Source: Pontibacter roseus DSM 17521 (GTDB taxonomy: Bacteria; Bacteroidota; Bacteroidia; Cytophagales; Hymenobacteraceae). From it: a stretch of DNA of 64,000 bases. The notes under the pieces were generated by a model. The model was not told the DNA's origin and did not search any database. It worked only from the letters and a program-made list of their open reading frames with translations. How positions within the stretch are numbered: position 1 is the first letter of the stretch; each line of letters begins with the position of its first letter. Of this stretch, positions 25,650 to 33,456 are shown piece by piece. The stretch lies in the NCBI RefSeq assembly GCF_000373265.1, contig NZ_KB890767.1, forward strand, positions 1 through 64,000, in the 5' to 3' direction. Position numbers and translations under genes: made by a program.

Positions 25650-25785
25650 GGATTTCTGTTTATTAAGGATTCAATATACTGAATAAAGCGGATTTCCAAA
25701 AGCAGAATCTAGCATAGTCCCAAAAAACCTGCGGCACAGGGGGCTCCTTCTGCCGGCTTTTAGTATATTCAAACTTCCATATCTG

Positions 25786-27738
25786 ATGTACATGAGAAAG
25801 CGCTATACCTTGATTTTCGCCTTGGCGGCTCTGGCGGCCTGTCAGCAACAGCCGCAGCAAAGCCAGGCTCCGGAGATCCCGCAGGGCATCAACAAATTTG
25901 CAGATGCCACCCTGCAGCAGCTGTATACCTTGCAGGATGAGCGCAAGACGGCTGAGCTGCTCCCCTTCCTGAGCCACCCCAAGGCTCAGTACCGGCAGGA
26001 GGCAGCCATCGCTTTTGCCTCTGTGCAGGACACGCTGGCTATTCCGCAGCTGCTCAGCACCCTCTCTGATACAGCCACAGATGTCAGGATAGCGGTGGCC
26101 TATGCCCTCGGGCAGACGGGTCACAAAAAAGCACAGAGCGCTATCATCCAGCACTTGAACCAGGAGCGGCGGCCGGAGGTGCAGGCTGAGCTGCTGAAGG
26201 CATTGGGAAAGCTGGCAGATGCGGCAGGCGTAGCCTACTTGGCTAATTACCAAGCGTCTAATCCAACGGCGCTGGCTGGTCAGGCCTGGGGCATCTACCG
26301 GGCCGGTATGCGGCAGCAACACAGCAGACAGGGCATTGACAGGGCGGTGCAGTGGCTTTCGCCGGACACGCCCTTAGAGGCTCGTCTGGCCGCTGCCCAT
26401 TTTTTGGCTCGCACCCCAAAGCTGGACCTGTCGGCTTACAGACAGCAGCTCACCACCTCCGCCACCTCCGACGAGTCGGCGGTGGTACGCATGGCGGTGG
26501 CTCAGGCATTCGGCAAGGTGGGCGCCCGCGACAAAGCCACTGTGCTGTCAGGTATAGCCCAGAGCGACCCTGATTACCGCGTGCGCCTCAGTGCCATACG
26601 CGCCATGACAGGTCTGGAGTTTGAGGAGATTGACGAAGCGATACGCGCCGGATTGACGGACAAGAACATCAACACCGCGGTCGCCACGGCGGAGTTCCTG
26701 CAGGCGAACGCCAAAGACATTCCAGCACAGCCCATGCAATCTGCCTTGGAGCAGGTGAAGGATGGGCGCGTTCGGGCTGGGCTCATCTGGGTGATATTGC
26801 GCAAGAGCCAGGACAAGGCCCAGTTGAGCAAACAGTACCAGCAGCTCTACCAGAACACCCAGAACCCCTACGACAAGGCCCACCTCCTGAAGGCACTCTC
26901 CGCGGATTTCGACAACTACAAGTTCATAGCAGAACAGACCTTTGCCGCTCCGCAGCCCGTTATCGCCACGTATGGCATGGAAGCGCTGGTGGGCATGCGC
27001 CAGCAGCCTGATTTCCCGAAGGCACTGGAGCAGGATTTCGCAGCTATATTCAAGCAAGGTATAGGCTCCGGCGATGTGGCCCTGGTGGGAATGGCGGCCG
27101 GCGTCATTCGCGACCCGAAACTCAACTACCGCGATTTGTATAAAGACTATACCTTCATTACGCAGGCCCAGCAGAAACTCGTGCTGCCCCGTGACATGGA
27201 GACCAACATCGAGCTGCAGAAGACCATTGACTACCTGAGCGGCAACAACAATGTCACTACACCGGAGAACCCGTTCACGCACCCCATTGACTGGGCACTG
27301 GTGCAGACCATCGCCCCAGACCAGCAAGTGCGCATCCAGACGGAGAAGGGAGACATTGTGCTGGAATTGTTCGTGGAAGATGCCCCGGGCTCAGTGGCCA
27401 ACTTTGTGGAGCTGACCAAGAAGCAGTTCTTTGACGGCCTGTACTTCCACCGGGTGGTGCCTAACTTTGTGGCCCAGGGCGGCGACAAGCGCGGCGATGG
27501 CTGGGGCAGCTCCGACTATTCCATCCGCTCTGAGTTCGCGCCGTTGCAATACCATGAGGGTTATGTGGGTATGGCCTCCGCCGGAAAGGACACCGAAAGC
27601 AACCAATGGTTCATTACGCACTCCCCCGCCCCGCACCTCGATGGCCGCTATACCATCTTCGCGAAGGTAGTGCAGGGTATGGACGTGGTGCATCAACTGG
27701 AGGTAGGCGACAAGATAGTTTCGGTGCAGCTGCTTTAA
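25786..27738 (+). CDS. HEAT-repeat cyclophilin-type peptidyl-prolyl isomerase (lipoprotein)
   Basis: A 650-residue protein with a lipoprotein-type signal (LAALAACQQ), so it should be periplasmic and membrane-anchored. Residues about 40-480 form HEAT/armadillo-like repeats (TDVRIAVAYALGQTG and similar). Residues about 510-650 are a cyclophilin domain with VRIQTEKGDIVLELF, FHRVVPNFVAQGGD (catalytic Arg region), and NQWFITHSPAPHLDGRYTIFAKVVQGMDVV. It should isomerise proline bonds in envelope proteins, with the repeats as a scaffold. This fusion is known in Bacteroidota. It shares a hairpin with the convergent thioredoxin-like gene. ATG 25792 is an alternative start. Confidence 0.9.
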   Translation: MYMRKRYTLIFALAALAACQQQPQQSQAPEIPQGINKFADATLQQLYTLQDERKTAELLPFLSHPKAQYRQEAAIAFASVQDTLAIPQLLSTLSDTATDVRIAVAYALGQTGHKKAQSAIIQHLNQERRPEVQAELLKALGKLADAAGVAYLANYQASNPTALAGQAWGIYRAGMRQQHSRQGIDRAVQWLSPDTPLEARLAAAHFLARTPKLDLSAYRQQLTTSATSDESAVVRMAVAQAFGKVGARDKATVLSGIAQSDPDYRVRLSAIRAMTGLEFEEIDEAIRAGLTDKNINTAVATAEFLQANAKDIPAQPMQSALEQVKDGRVRAGLIWVILRKSQDKAQLSKQYQQLYQNTQNPYDKAHLLKALSADFDNYKFIAEQTFAAPQPVIATYGMEALVGMRQQPDFPKALEQDFAAIFKQGIGSGDVALVGMAAGVIRDPKLNYRDLYKDYTFITQAQQKLVLPRDMETNIELQKTIDYLSGNNNVTTPENPFTHPIDWALVQTIAPDQQVRIQTEKGDIVLELFVEDAPGSVANFVELTKKQFFDGLYFHRVVPNFVAQGGDKRGDGWGSSDYSIRSEFAPLQYHEGYVGMASAGKDTESNQWFITHSPAPHLDGRYTIFAKVVQGMDVVHQLEVGDKIVSVQLL

Positions 27739-27769
27739 AGCCATACCTTGTAGGCTAGTATAGAATAAG

Positions 27770-27797
27770 AAGAGGCGGCTCTGGTGAGCCGCCTCTT
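27770..27797. terminator. Bidirectional terminator between PPIase and thioredoxin-like genes
   Basis: An 11-bp perfect stem AAGAGGCGGCT/AGCCGCCTCTT with a six-base loop, placed between convergent genes. Confidence 0.8.
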
Positions 27798-27816
27798 TCT
27801 GGTTTATGCCATTTTC

Positions 27817-28461
27817 CTAAAGGCGCTCCATTGGCTGTTCCTCGGGGCTCTGCAGGCGTGACCAATTACGAATGAGTTGCTTGAACTCCTCGAGCAGGGT
27901 GCGGCTTCGGTCTTTGCCATACCAGCCGTGCAGCTGCTCTACAAACTGTTGGTACGGCACCTCCTGCGCCTTCATCTCATTGAAGAGCTGCTGGGCCGCT
28001 GCAGGGCGCGGCCCCCAGGTGCCTATCTCCTCCAAGGTATCGGCGTCCAGCACAATCAGTTTCGGGATGGAGCGGCCCCCGTTAGTCAGGTAGGCATCCA
28101 TCACATCCAGGTTCTCATCGCGCAGCAGCAGTTTCACCTCAATCAGGGGCGAAGCTTCTGCAATCTTGACCATGGCAGGCACCGTTTGGGCAGCATCGCC
28201 GCACCAGGCCTCCGTCAGGATTACCCAAATCATCTTGTTCTGCACGCTCAGCATCAACTCCACAAGCTCATCGTCCAGCACGGTGGTTTTCTCGACGCGC
28301 CGCATGCGCTGGGCGTTCATGCGGGTATACTCCACCATGGCCTCAGCATGGTTGGTACCCGTGGTTTTGTTCTCAGCGAGCAACTGGTCGATGAGTTCTC
28401 TGTAGTGTGTGTAGGTTATGGCTTTCGCCAGGTGTTCTCTTGTGATTACTGTATCAGACAT
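27817..28461 (-). CDS. Thioredoxin-like protein with WCGDA in place of CxxC
   Basis: A 214-residue protein with a thioredoxin fold in the middle (ILTEAWCGDAAQTVPAMVKIA, then the cis-proline region GGRSIPKLIVLD). The active site is WCGDA, so only one cysteine remains and a dithiol exchange is not possible. Related Bacteroidota proteins share this single-Cys motif. It may act as a thiol peroxidase-like or binding protein rather than a disulfide reductase (inference). It has no signal peptide, so it is cytoplasmic. It ends at the bidirectional hairpin. Confidence 0.8.
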   Translation of the reverse strand: MSDTVITREHLAKAITYTHYRELIDQLLAENKTTGTNHAEAMVEYTRMNAQRMRRVEKTTVLDDELVELMLSVQNKMIWVILTEAWCGDAAQTVPAMVKIAEASPLIEVKLLLRDENLDVMDAYLTNGGRSIPKLIVLDADTLEEIGTWGPRPAAAQQLFNEMKAQEVPYQQFVEQLHGWYGKDRSRTLLEEFKQLIRNWSRLQSPEEQPMERL

Positions 28462-28863
28462 AGTCTCTTTATTCTTCGTGTATCAAACAATCTGTTGAAC
28501 GTAAATCCATATAATGTCACTTCCACCCTTATCAATATGGCTGTTTTCCTTCTCTTGGTGCCATGGTTAGCCCCTGTCTATACTACCTTGTTTCTCCTGA
28601 ATGGTTCTCATTTTATTAGAGCGGGCTGCAGCAGTCTTAGCTAAAAGCCGCCGCACGCCTGCCTTTGTGCTAAGGCAAAATTGGAGCCGTGGCCCATCCT
28701 TTTTGAGAATCGTAGGGAGGCGCTTTGGGTAGGGCGCTCTGCAATCATCTGCTACTACAAAGGTAGGCATTAACAGACAGAGGAGCTAAAACAGCATTTC
28801 TGAGTAAATGTTTTGCATTTTCAGATTATATTTAGATATTTACCTAAATACCTAAGCGTACCC
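28462..28863. other. Divergent spacer between the thioredoxin-like gene and sdpR
   Basis: About 400 nt between divergent genes. It should contain both promoters; an AT-rich stretch at 28800-28855 precedes the regulator. The ORFs it contains have no protein-like composition. I see no RNA gene. Confidence 0.4.
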
Positions 28864-29121
28864 GTGAACAAAGTCTTCAAAGCGCTCAACGACCAGACCC
28901 GCCGGGAGATTCTGAACCTATTGAAGGAGAAGGACCTGACGGCCGGTGAGATTGCGGAGGCTTTCAACATCACCAAACCCAGCATATCGCACCACCTCGA
29001 CATCCTGAGTCAGGCAGAGCTGGTGACGTCGGAAAAGCAGGGGCAGTTTGTCATCTACTCCCTCAACACCACCGTGCTGGACGACATCATGAAATGGATT
29101 ATCAACCTGAAAGATGCATAA
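28864..29121 (+). CDS. sdpR: SdpR-type ArsR-family autorepressor
   Basis: GTG 28864 is chosen because the protein then begins (M)NKVFKALNDQTRREIL, as in the SdpR family (85 residues). The upstream ATG at 28813 would add 17 residues of no family resemblance. The winged helix covers the whole protein, with the recognition helix around ITKPSISHHLDILSQAELV. It lacks the cysteines of metal-sensing ArsR proteins. SdpR represses its own operon, which in Bacillus includes sdpI. Here the SdpI-like gene overlaps the stop by 8 nt, so co-expression and autoregulation are likely. Confidence 0.85.
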   Translation: MNKVFKALNDQTRREILNLLKEKDLTAGEIAEAFNITKPSISHHLDILSQAELVTSEKQGQFVIYSLNTTVLDDIMKWIINLKDA

Positions 29122-29788
29122 GATGAAACCGAACAGCCTTCCCAAAGAAATCCTCCTATGGGTAATCGCCCTCCTCCCCTTCCTATACCTGGCGCTGGTA
29201 TGGAACGAGCTGCCGGAACAGGTGCCAGTGCACTTCAACCTCAAAGGCGAGGCAGACGGCTGGGCGGGAAAGACAGCCCTTATCGGCATCATCTTCTTCA
29301 CGACGGTTGTCCTTAACATGTTGCTGCTCCTCATCCCCCGCATCGACCCGAAGCGGAAACTGGAGTACATGGGCAGCAAGTATACCCAGTTGCGCTACAT
29401 CCTGGTGGTGTTCATGGCGGCGCTTTCAGTGTTCCTCATCTACAACGCCACCCACCCCGCCACCTTCCAGTTCAACATCCTGTTCCTGCTGCTGGGTGGG
29501 CTATTCGTGGCACTAGGTAACTATTTTCAGGCCATCAAGCCCAACTACTTCATCGGCATCAAAACGCCCTGGACGCTGGAGAGCGAGCAGGTATGGCGCA
29601 AGACGCACCGCTTGGGCGGCCGCATCTGGATGGCAGGCGGATTGCTGATGCTTGTGCTGGCCCTGTTCCCGGGCTCCGGTATGCGCCAAGTACTATTCCT
29701 GGCTACGGTGGGCGTGATGGTCCTGGTGCCGGTCGTGTACTCGTACCTTGAGTCGCGCAGGGAGCAGCAGCTGGGGCAACAGTCATAG
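29114..29788 (+). CDS. sdpI: SdpI-family membrane protein
   Basis: A 224-residue inner-membrane protein with five or six hydrophobic segments. It carries the SdpI/DUF1648 signature in the N-terminal part (PEQVPVHFNLKGEADGWAGK) and the C-terminal SdpI motif around GNYFQAIKPNYFIGIKTPWTLESEQVWRKTH. In Bacillus SdpI is a signal-transduction/immunity protein against the killing factor SdpC. No SdpC-like toxin gene is nearby, so here it may only respond to envelope stress. It overlaps sdpR by 8 nt, possibly starting at the second ATG (29123). Confidence 0.87.
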   Translation: MHKMKPNSLPKEILLWVIALLPFLYLALVWNELPEQVPVHFNLKGEADGWAGKTALIGIIFFTTVVLNMLLLLIPRIDPKRKLEYMGSKYTQLRYILVVFMAALSVFLIYNATHPATFQFNILFLLLGGLFVALGNYFQAIKPNYFIGIKTPWTLESEQVWRKTHRLGGRIWMAGGLLMLVLALFPGSGMRQVLFLATVGVMVLVPVVYSYLESRREQQLGQQS

Positions 29789-29841
29789 CAGCCAATTCCA
29801 CGACAGGTGTAGCTTCTTTCAGCATCTCATAAAAAGCAAAC

Positions 29842-31260
29842 ATGACACGACCAATCCTTACTCTCCTCTTGGCCCTACTCGCCCCGATAGTAGTTGCTGC
29901 GCAACAGACTGTTAAACCAGAGCAAATCAAAGGCACCTGGAACGGTGCCCTGAGCATTGGCGGCACCAGCCTGCCCCTGGTCATCCACCTGACATCTGAC
30001 GAGAGCGGCTCCCTGACCGCCACCATGGACAGTCCGCAGCAGGGTGCTAAAGGGATACCGGTGCAGGAGGTGAAACTGACGCAGGACAGCCTCTACCTGA
30101 ACATCCGCGCCATTGGCGGCGTGTATGCCGGCAAAATAACCAACGCTGAAACGATAGACGGTCACTGGAAACAAAGCGGGCAGGCATTCCCGATGCAACT
30201 CAAAAAAGGAGCGGCAGAAGCCCCCCGCCGTCCTCAGGAACCGGTAAAGCCCTACCCCTACCAGGAGCAGGAAGTCACCGTAGAGAACAAGGAGGCAGGT
30301 ATAACGCTGGCCGGAACGCTGACCGTACCGCAGGGCAAGGGCAACCACCCGGCCGTGATTCTCTTTACCGGCTCCGGCCTGCAGGACCGGGACATGACGG
30401 TGCTGGGGCACAAGCCTTTCCTGGTTCTGGCCGACCACCTGACCCGTCAGGGCTTTGCCGTGTTGCGCCTCGATGACCGGGGCGCGGGCAAATCGGGAGG
30501 CAACCCGGCCACCGCCACTACCGCTGACTTCGCCTCCGATGCCCAGGCCGCCTATACCTTCCTCAAAAGCCGCCAAGAAGTCAACCCAAAAAAGATTGGC
30601 CTGCTTGGCCTAAGTGAAGGCGCGTTGATTGCCTCCAAAGTGGCCGCAGCCAACCCGGACGTGGCCTTTGTGGTGCTGATGGCGGGCAATGCCGTACCTG
30701 GAACGGAGCTGCTGGTGGCCCAAAACGAAGCCATTTTCAAGGCAGGCGGCGTACCCGATGCTACCTTGCACAAGCTACTGAAGCTGCGCCGCGCCCAGTT
30801 TGAGGTAGCCGCCTCAGAGGCCAACGTGCAGACGGCTGCAATTAAAATAAAGGCGCTGGAACAAGAGGCCAAAGCACAGATGACGGAACAGGAGCAGAAG
30901 CAACTGGGACTCACACCGCAGAGCGAACAGGCCATCGTGGCCCAACTCAGCAGCCCCTGGATGCGCTACTACCTGGCCTACGACCCGGCTCCTACTTTGC
31001 AGAAGCTCCAGATGCCGGTGCTCGCCCTCAATGGCAGCAAGGACTTGCAGGTGCCCGCTCCCCAAAACCTGACCGCCACCGGGAGAGCCCTGAAAGCGGG
31101 CGGCAACACGCGCTCCACCTTCAAAATCATGCGTGACCTCAACCACCTCTTCCAGACCGCCAAGACAGGCTTGCACACTGAGTATGGCAGCATAGAAGAG
31201 ACCATGTCTCCGCTGGCGCTGGAAACCATCAGCACCTGGATGAAGAGTGTGGTGAAATAA
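29842..31260 (+). CDS. Exported alpha/beta hydrolase
   Basis: A 472-residue protein with a signal peptide (to about residue 20, LLALLAPIVVAAQQ). An N-terminal beta domain of about 110 residues (WNGALSIGGTSLPLVIHLTSDESG) follows, of the type seen before secreted Bacteroidota hydrolases. The alpha/beta hydrolase domain has HPAVILFTGSGLQDRD (oxyanion region), the nucleophile elbow GLSEG, and the His in LNHLFQ near the end. The likely acid residue lies around NGSKDLQVP. It should hydrolyse esters or acyl groups in the periplasm. The substrate is unknown. The GNAT gene starts 8 nt downstream, so the two probably form an operon. Confidence 0.85.
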   Translation: MTRPILTLLLALLAPIVVAAQQTVKPEQIKGTWNGALSIGGTSLPLVIHLTSDESGSLTATMDSPQQGAKGIPVQEVKLTQDSLYLNIRAIGGVYAGKITNAETIDGHWKQSGQAFPMQLKKGAAEAPRRPQEPVKPYPYQEQEVTVENKEAGITLAGTLTVPQGKGNHPAVILFTGSGLQDRDMTVLGHKPFLVLADHLTRQGFAVLRLDDRGAGKSGGNPATATTADFASDAQAAYTFLKSRQEVNPKKIGLLGLSEGALIASKVAAANPDVAFVVLMAGNAVPGTELLVAQNEAIFKAGGVPDATLHKLLKLRRAQFEVAASEANVQTAAIKIKALEQEAKAQMTEQEQKQLGLTPQSEQAIVAQLSSPWMRYYLAYDPAPTLQKLQMPVLALNGSKDLQVPAPQNLTATGRALKAGGNTRSTFKIMRDLNHLFQTAKTGLHTEYGSIEETMSPLALETISTWMKSVVK

Positions 31261-31268
31261 CGCAGCGT

Positions 31269-31700
31269 ATGGTAATAACTTTGAGAAAAATAACAGAACA
31301 GGATGCAGCCGCCATCGCCAGGCTCTCCGGTCAGCTTGGGTATAGCGCATCTGTTGCGGCCACGGCGCAGCGCATCCAGGCAGTCCTAGAAAACCGGGAC
31401 CACTGTGGCTATGTGGCGGTGGCCGATGAGAAGTTGATAGGCTGGATTCATGGCTTCCATACCTTCCGGCTGGAGTCTGATGCCTTTGTTGAGGTTGGGG
31501 GACTGGTGGTGGATGCCGATTACCGTAGCAAAGGCATCGGGTTAATGCTGGTGGAGCAGGTGAAGGCATGGGCCCTGGAAAGGGGCGTGCACAAAATCAG
31601 GGTGCGCTGCAACAGCAGCAGAATGGAAGCACATGCCTTCTACAGGCGCATCGGCTTTAGTGAAAGCAAGGAGCAGAAGGTGTTTGATGGGATTTCGTAA
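31269..31700 (+). CDS. GNAT-family N-acetyltransferase
   Basis: A 143-residue protein with the complete GNAT fold. It starts with ITLRKITEQDAAAIARL, motif D-C, then VGGLVVDADYRSKGIGLMLVEQVKAWA (the acetyl-CoA-binding R/Q-x-x-G-x-G/A pattern, here RSKGIG), and ends with AHAFYRRIGF. It should transfer an acetyl group from acetyl-CoA to a small amine or protein N-terminus. The substrate is not evident. It follows the alpha/beta hydrolase gene by 8 nt, so the two are probably co-transcribed. Confidence 0.87.
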   Translation: MVITLRKITEQDAAAIARLSGQLGYSASVAATAQRIQAVLENRDHCGYVAVADEKLIGWIHGFHTFRLESDAFVEVGGLVVDADYRSKGIGLMLVEQVKAWALERGVHKIRVRCNSSRMEAHAFYRRIGFSESKEQKVFDGIS

Positions 31701-31961
31701 ACGTTCCGTCTGAACTGAGGAAAGCCAACCCACACTAGATAAAACCTGGGCCAACAGACGCTCCTCGGCAAAATCGTGCTATGCAGCCTGACTCTCCGTT
31801 CTACTTTGCCAGCACCAACAAGCTTCTCGTTGCGCCGCTCGTACTGCGCCTGCCTCGGGAAGGCGGGCTTCGGCTTGACGAACAGCATCCTGGCATACCT
31901 GTCGGCTGACCTGGTATGTGGCCTGCATCAACTAGTGCTCTGCTTTTTGAGTAATCAGAGT

Positions 31962-32546
31962 ATGAAAGCAATCATTTTACTCGGTACACTCAAAAAAGAA
32001 GGCCTCTCCAATACAGAGACTTTATCAGAATTTCTGGCTGAACACTTGCGCAAACAGGATGTTGAGTGCTCTATCATCAAACTGGCGGAGCACCATATTC
32101 TTCCGGGCACCTATAGCGACATGGGCGAAGGGGATGATTGGCCAGACATCCTCCGGCAGCTGCTCCATGCAGACATCATCATCATGGCGACCCCTATCTG
32201 GTGGAATAATCAGTCGTCAGAGATACAGCGTGTGATTGAGCGGCTCGATGAGCTGCACGACGAGATAATGAAAGGCCAGCAGTCCAGGCTGGAAGGAAAA
32301 GTGGGTGGCATTGTGATAACCGGCGACTCGGATGGAGCGCAGCACGTGATTGCTAACCTGAGCAATTTTTACAACGCCATTGGGCTTGCCCTGCCACCTT
32401 ATGCGACCCTATCTGTGCTGTGGGAAAAGCAGGCGAAGGGAAAAAAACCTACACGCGAAGAGCTCATGGAAAAGTATGAGAAAGATTACGCCAGCACCGC
32501 AACAACCATGGTGAAGCAGATGCTCCGGTACACCGCGAGCAAATAG
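31962..32546 (+). CDS. Flavodoxin-fold NAD(P)H-dependent oxidoreductase
   Basis: ATG 31962 gives MKAIILLGTLKKEGLSNT, a 194-residue flavodoxin-like fold. The 62-residue upstream extension of the frame looks non-coding. The FMN phosphate loop is GTLKKEGLSNTETL, and the second FMN contact is ATPIWWNNQSS. It belongs with NADPH-dependent FMN reductases and WrbA-like quinone reductases. It should reduce flavin, quinone or nitro substrates with NAD(P)H. It appears to be monocistronic, 260 nt from the GNAT gene. Confidence 0.82.
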   Translation: MKAIILLGTLKKEGLSNTETLSEFLAEHLRKQDVECSIIKLAEHHILPGTYSDMGEGDDWPDILRQLLHADIIIMATPIWWNNQSSEIQRVIERLDELHDEIMKGQQSRLEGKVGGIVITGDSDGAQHVIANLSNFYNAIGLALPPYATLSVLWEKQAKGKKPTREELMEKYEKDYASTATTMVKQMLRYTASK

Positions 32547-32681
32547 ATGCCAAAAGACAGTCTTGGTACTGGCATGATTGAGAAGTACTAAACAAATGCG
32601 CCACAACAGAAACTTTGTCTGAATGATGCAAGCCAGAAAATCTACAGCGTTTCTGACTCAAAGAAGCTTGCAGAGGTATGG

Positions 32682-32984
32682 CTACAGCAAGGCAGCGGGC
32701 GCGGCCTGCGGGAATAGCTCAACCGATGCCTCCACAGCCGGTACTCTTCCGGTGTGTTCCTTCTCAAGGAGAGAACAAAGCACCTTCCCGGCCCGCTCCA
32801 TATTACAGGGGCACCGGTAATTGAAAAGTAGAAAATGTTCTCCTCCCCCGTTTTTCACATACAGGTATAGGTTATAAGCCTGCTTCCCGAAATAACTCAG
32901 TGTGTGCGTCTCTACACGATCAATGTCATGGAGAGAAACGGTATGGCTGGTAGAGCCGTCAGGCTCCTTGATTGTAATAAGCAT
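32682..32984 (-). CDS. Hypothetical protein (100 aa)
   Basis: A 100-residue soluble protein with no recognised family. It starts MLITIKEPDGSTSHTVSLHDIDRVETHTL, a beta-rich pattern, and contains a CPC pair (LFNYRCPCNMERAG) that might bind metal. The composition is protein-like, and the frame ends with TAG. It stands alone between the flavoprotein and yidD. No promoter box is clear. Confidence 0.55.
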   Translation of the reverse strand: MLITIKEPDGSTSHTVSLHDIDRVETHTLSYFGKQAYNLYLYVKNGGGEHFLLFNYRCPCNMERAGKVLCSLLEKEHTGRVPAVEASVELFPQAAPAALL

Positions 32985-33137
32985 AGCCTACGTTAATTAG
33001 CTTTGAAAAACCTAGGCTGCGGCTGAATGCCGGACAGACTGCAGTTTAACGAAATATTGGCAGAAAGCGAAGTTAATCTTCCTAATTCAGGTGTAGCTTC
33101 AATCAACCAATGCCTGGTCAGGTATAGGTACGGTTTT

Positions 33138-33359
33138 CTACGGCACCGGGTCATACCCACTCCCTCCCCAAGGGTGGCAGCGGCCAATGCGCCTGAGCGC
33201 CATCCAGCCTCCTTTGAAGGGCCCGTACTTGTTCACGGCTCCCAGAGCATAGGCTGAGCAGGTGGGCGTATAGCGACAGGTGGCTGGCTTGAGGGGCGAT
33301 AGCATGTTGCGGTATACCCAGATGAGCGCGAGCAGCAGTTTCTTGAAGAGCCAGGTCAT
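33138..33359 (-). CDS. yidD: Membrane protein insertion efficiency factor YidD
   Basis: A 73-residue protein covering the whole YidD family: [53 protein letters not shown]. It keeps the three conserved cysteines in CRYTPTC and RC. It is thought to help YidC insert membrane proteins at the inner membrane. Unlike in many bacteria it is not beside rpmH-rnpA-yidC but alone, divergent from the S46 peptidase gene. Confidence 0.93.
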   Translation of the reverse strand: MTWLFKKLLLALIWVYRNMLSPLKPATCRYTPTCSAYALGAVNKYGPFKGGWMALRRIGRCHPWGGSGYDPVP

Positions 33360-33418
33360 GGTATGGTTATGGTACGCATTTATTTGCCGAACAACTGTTA
33401 GCTAACGCAATTTTTAGG

Positions 33419-33426
33419 TAATTTTG
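33419..33426 (+). promoter_or_regulatory. Predicted -7 element of the S46 peptidase gene
   Basis: TAATTTTG matches TAnnTTTG and lies 30 nt before ATG 33457. The position of the upstream box reads TGTT, a partial match to TTTG. Confidence 0.45.
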
Positions 33427-33456
33427 ACACAGTTTAACTAATCTAAACATAATTTC

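Noticed and set aside
26548..27327. 259-residue ORF opposite the cyclophilin gene
   Set aside because: Reverse-frame shadow of the HEAT repeats.
28567..28770. 67-residue minus-strand ORF in the sdpR spacer
   Set aside because: Not protein-like and it lies across the expected promoter area.
31776..31961. N-terminal 62-residue extension of the flavodoxin-like protein
   Set aside because: The flavin-binding fold begins at MKAIILLG (31962); the extension looks translated from non-coding DNA.
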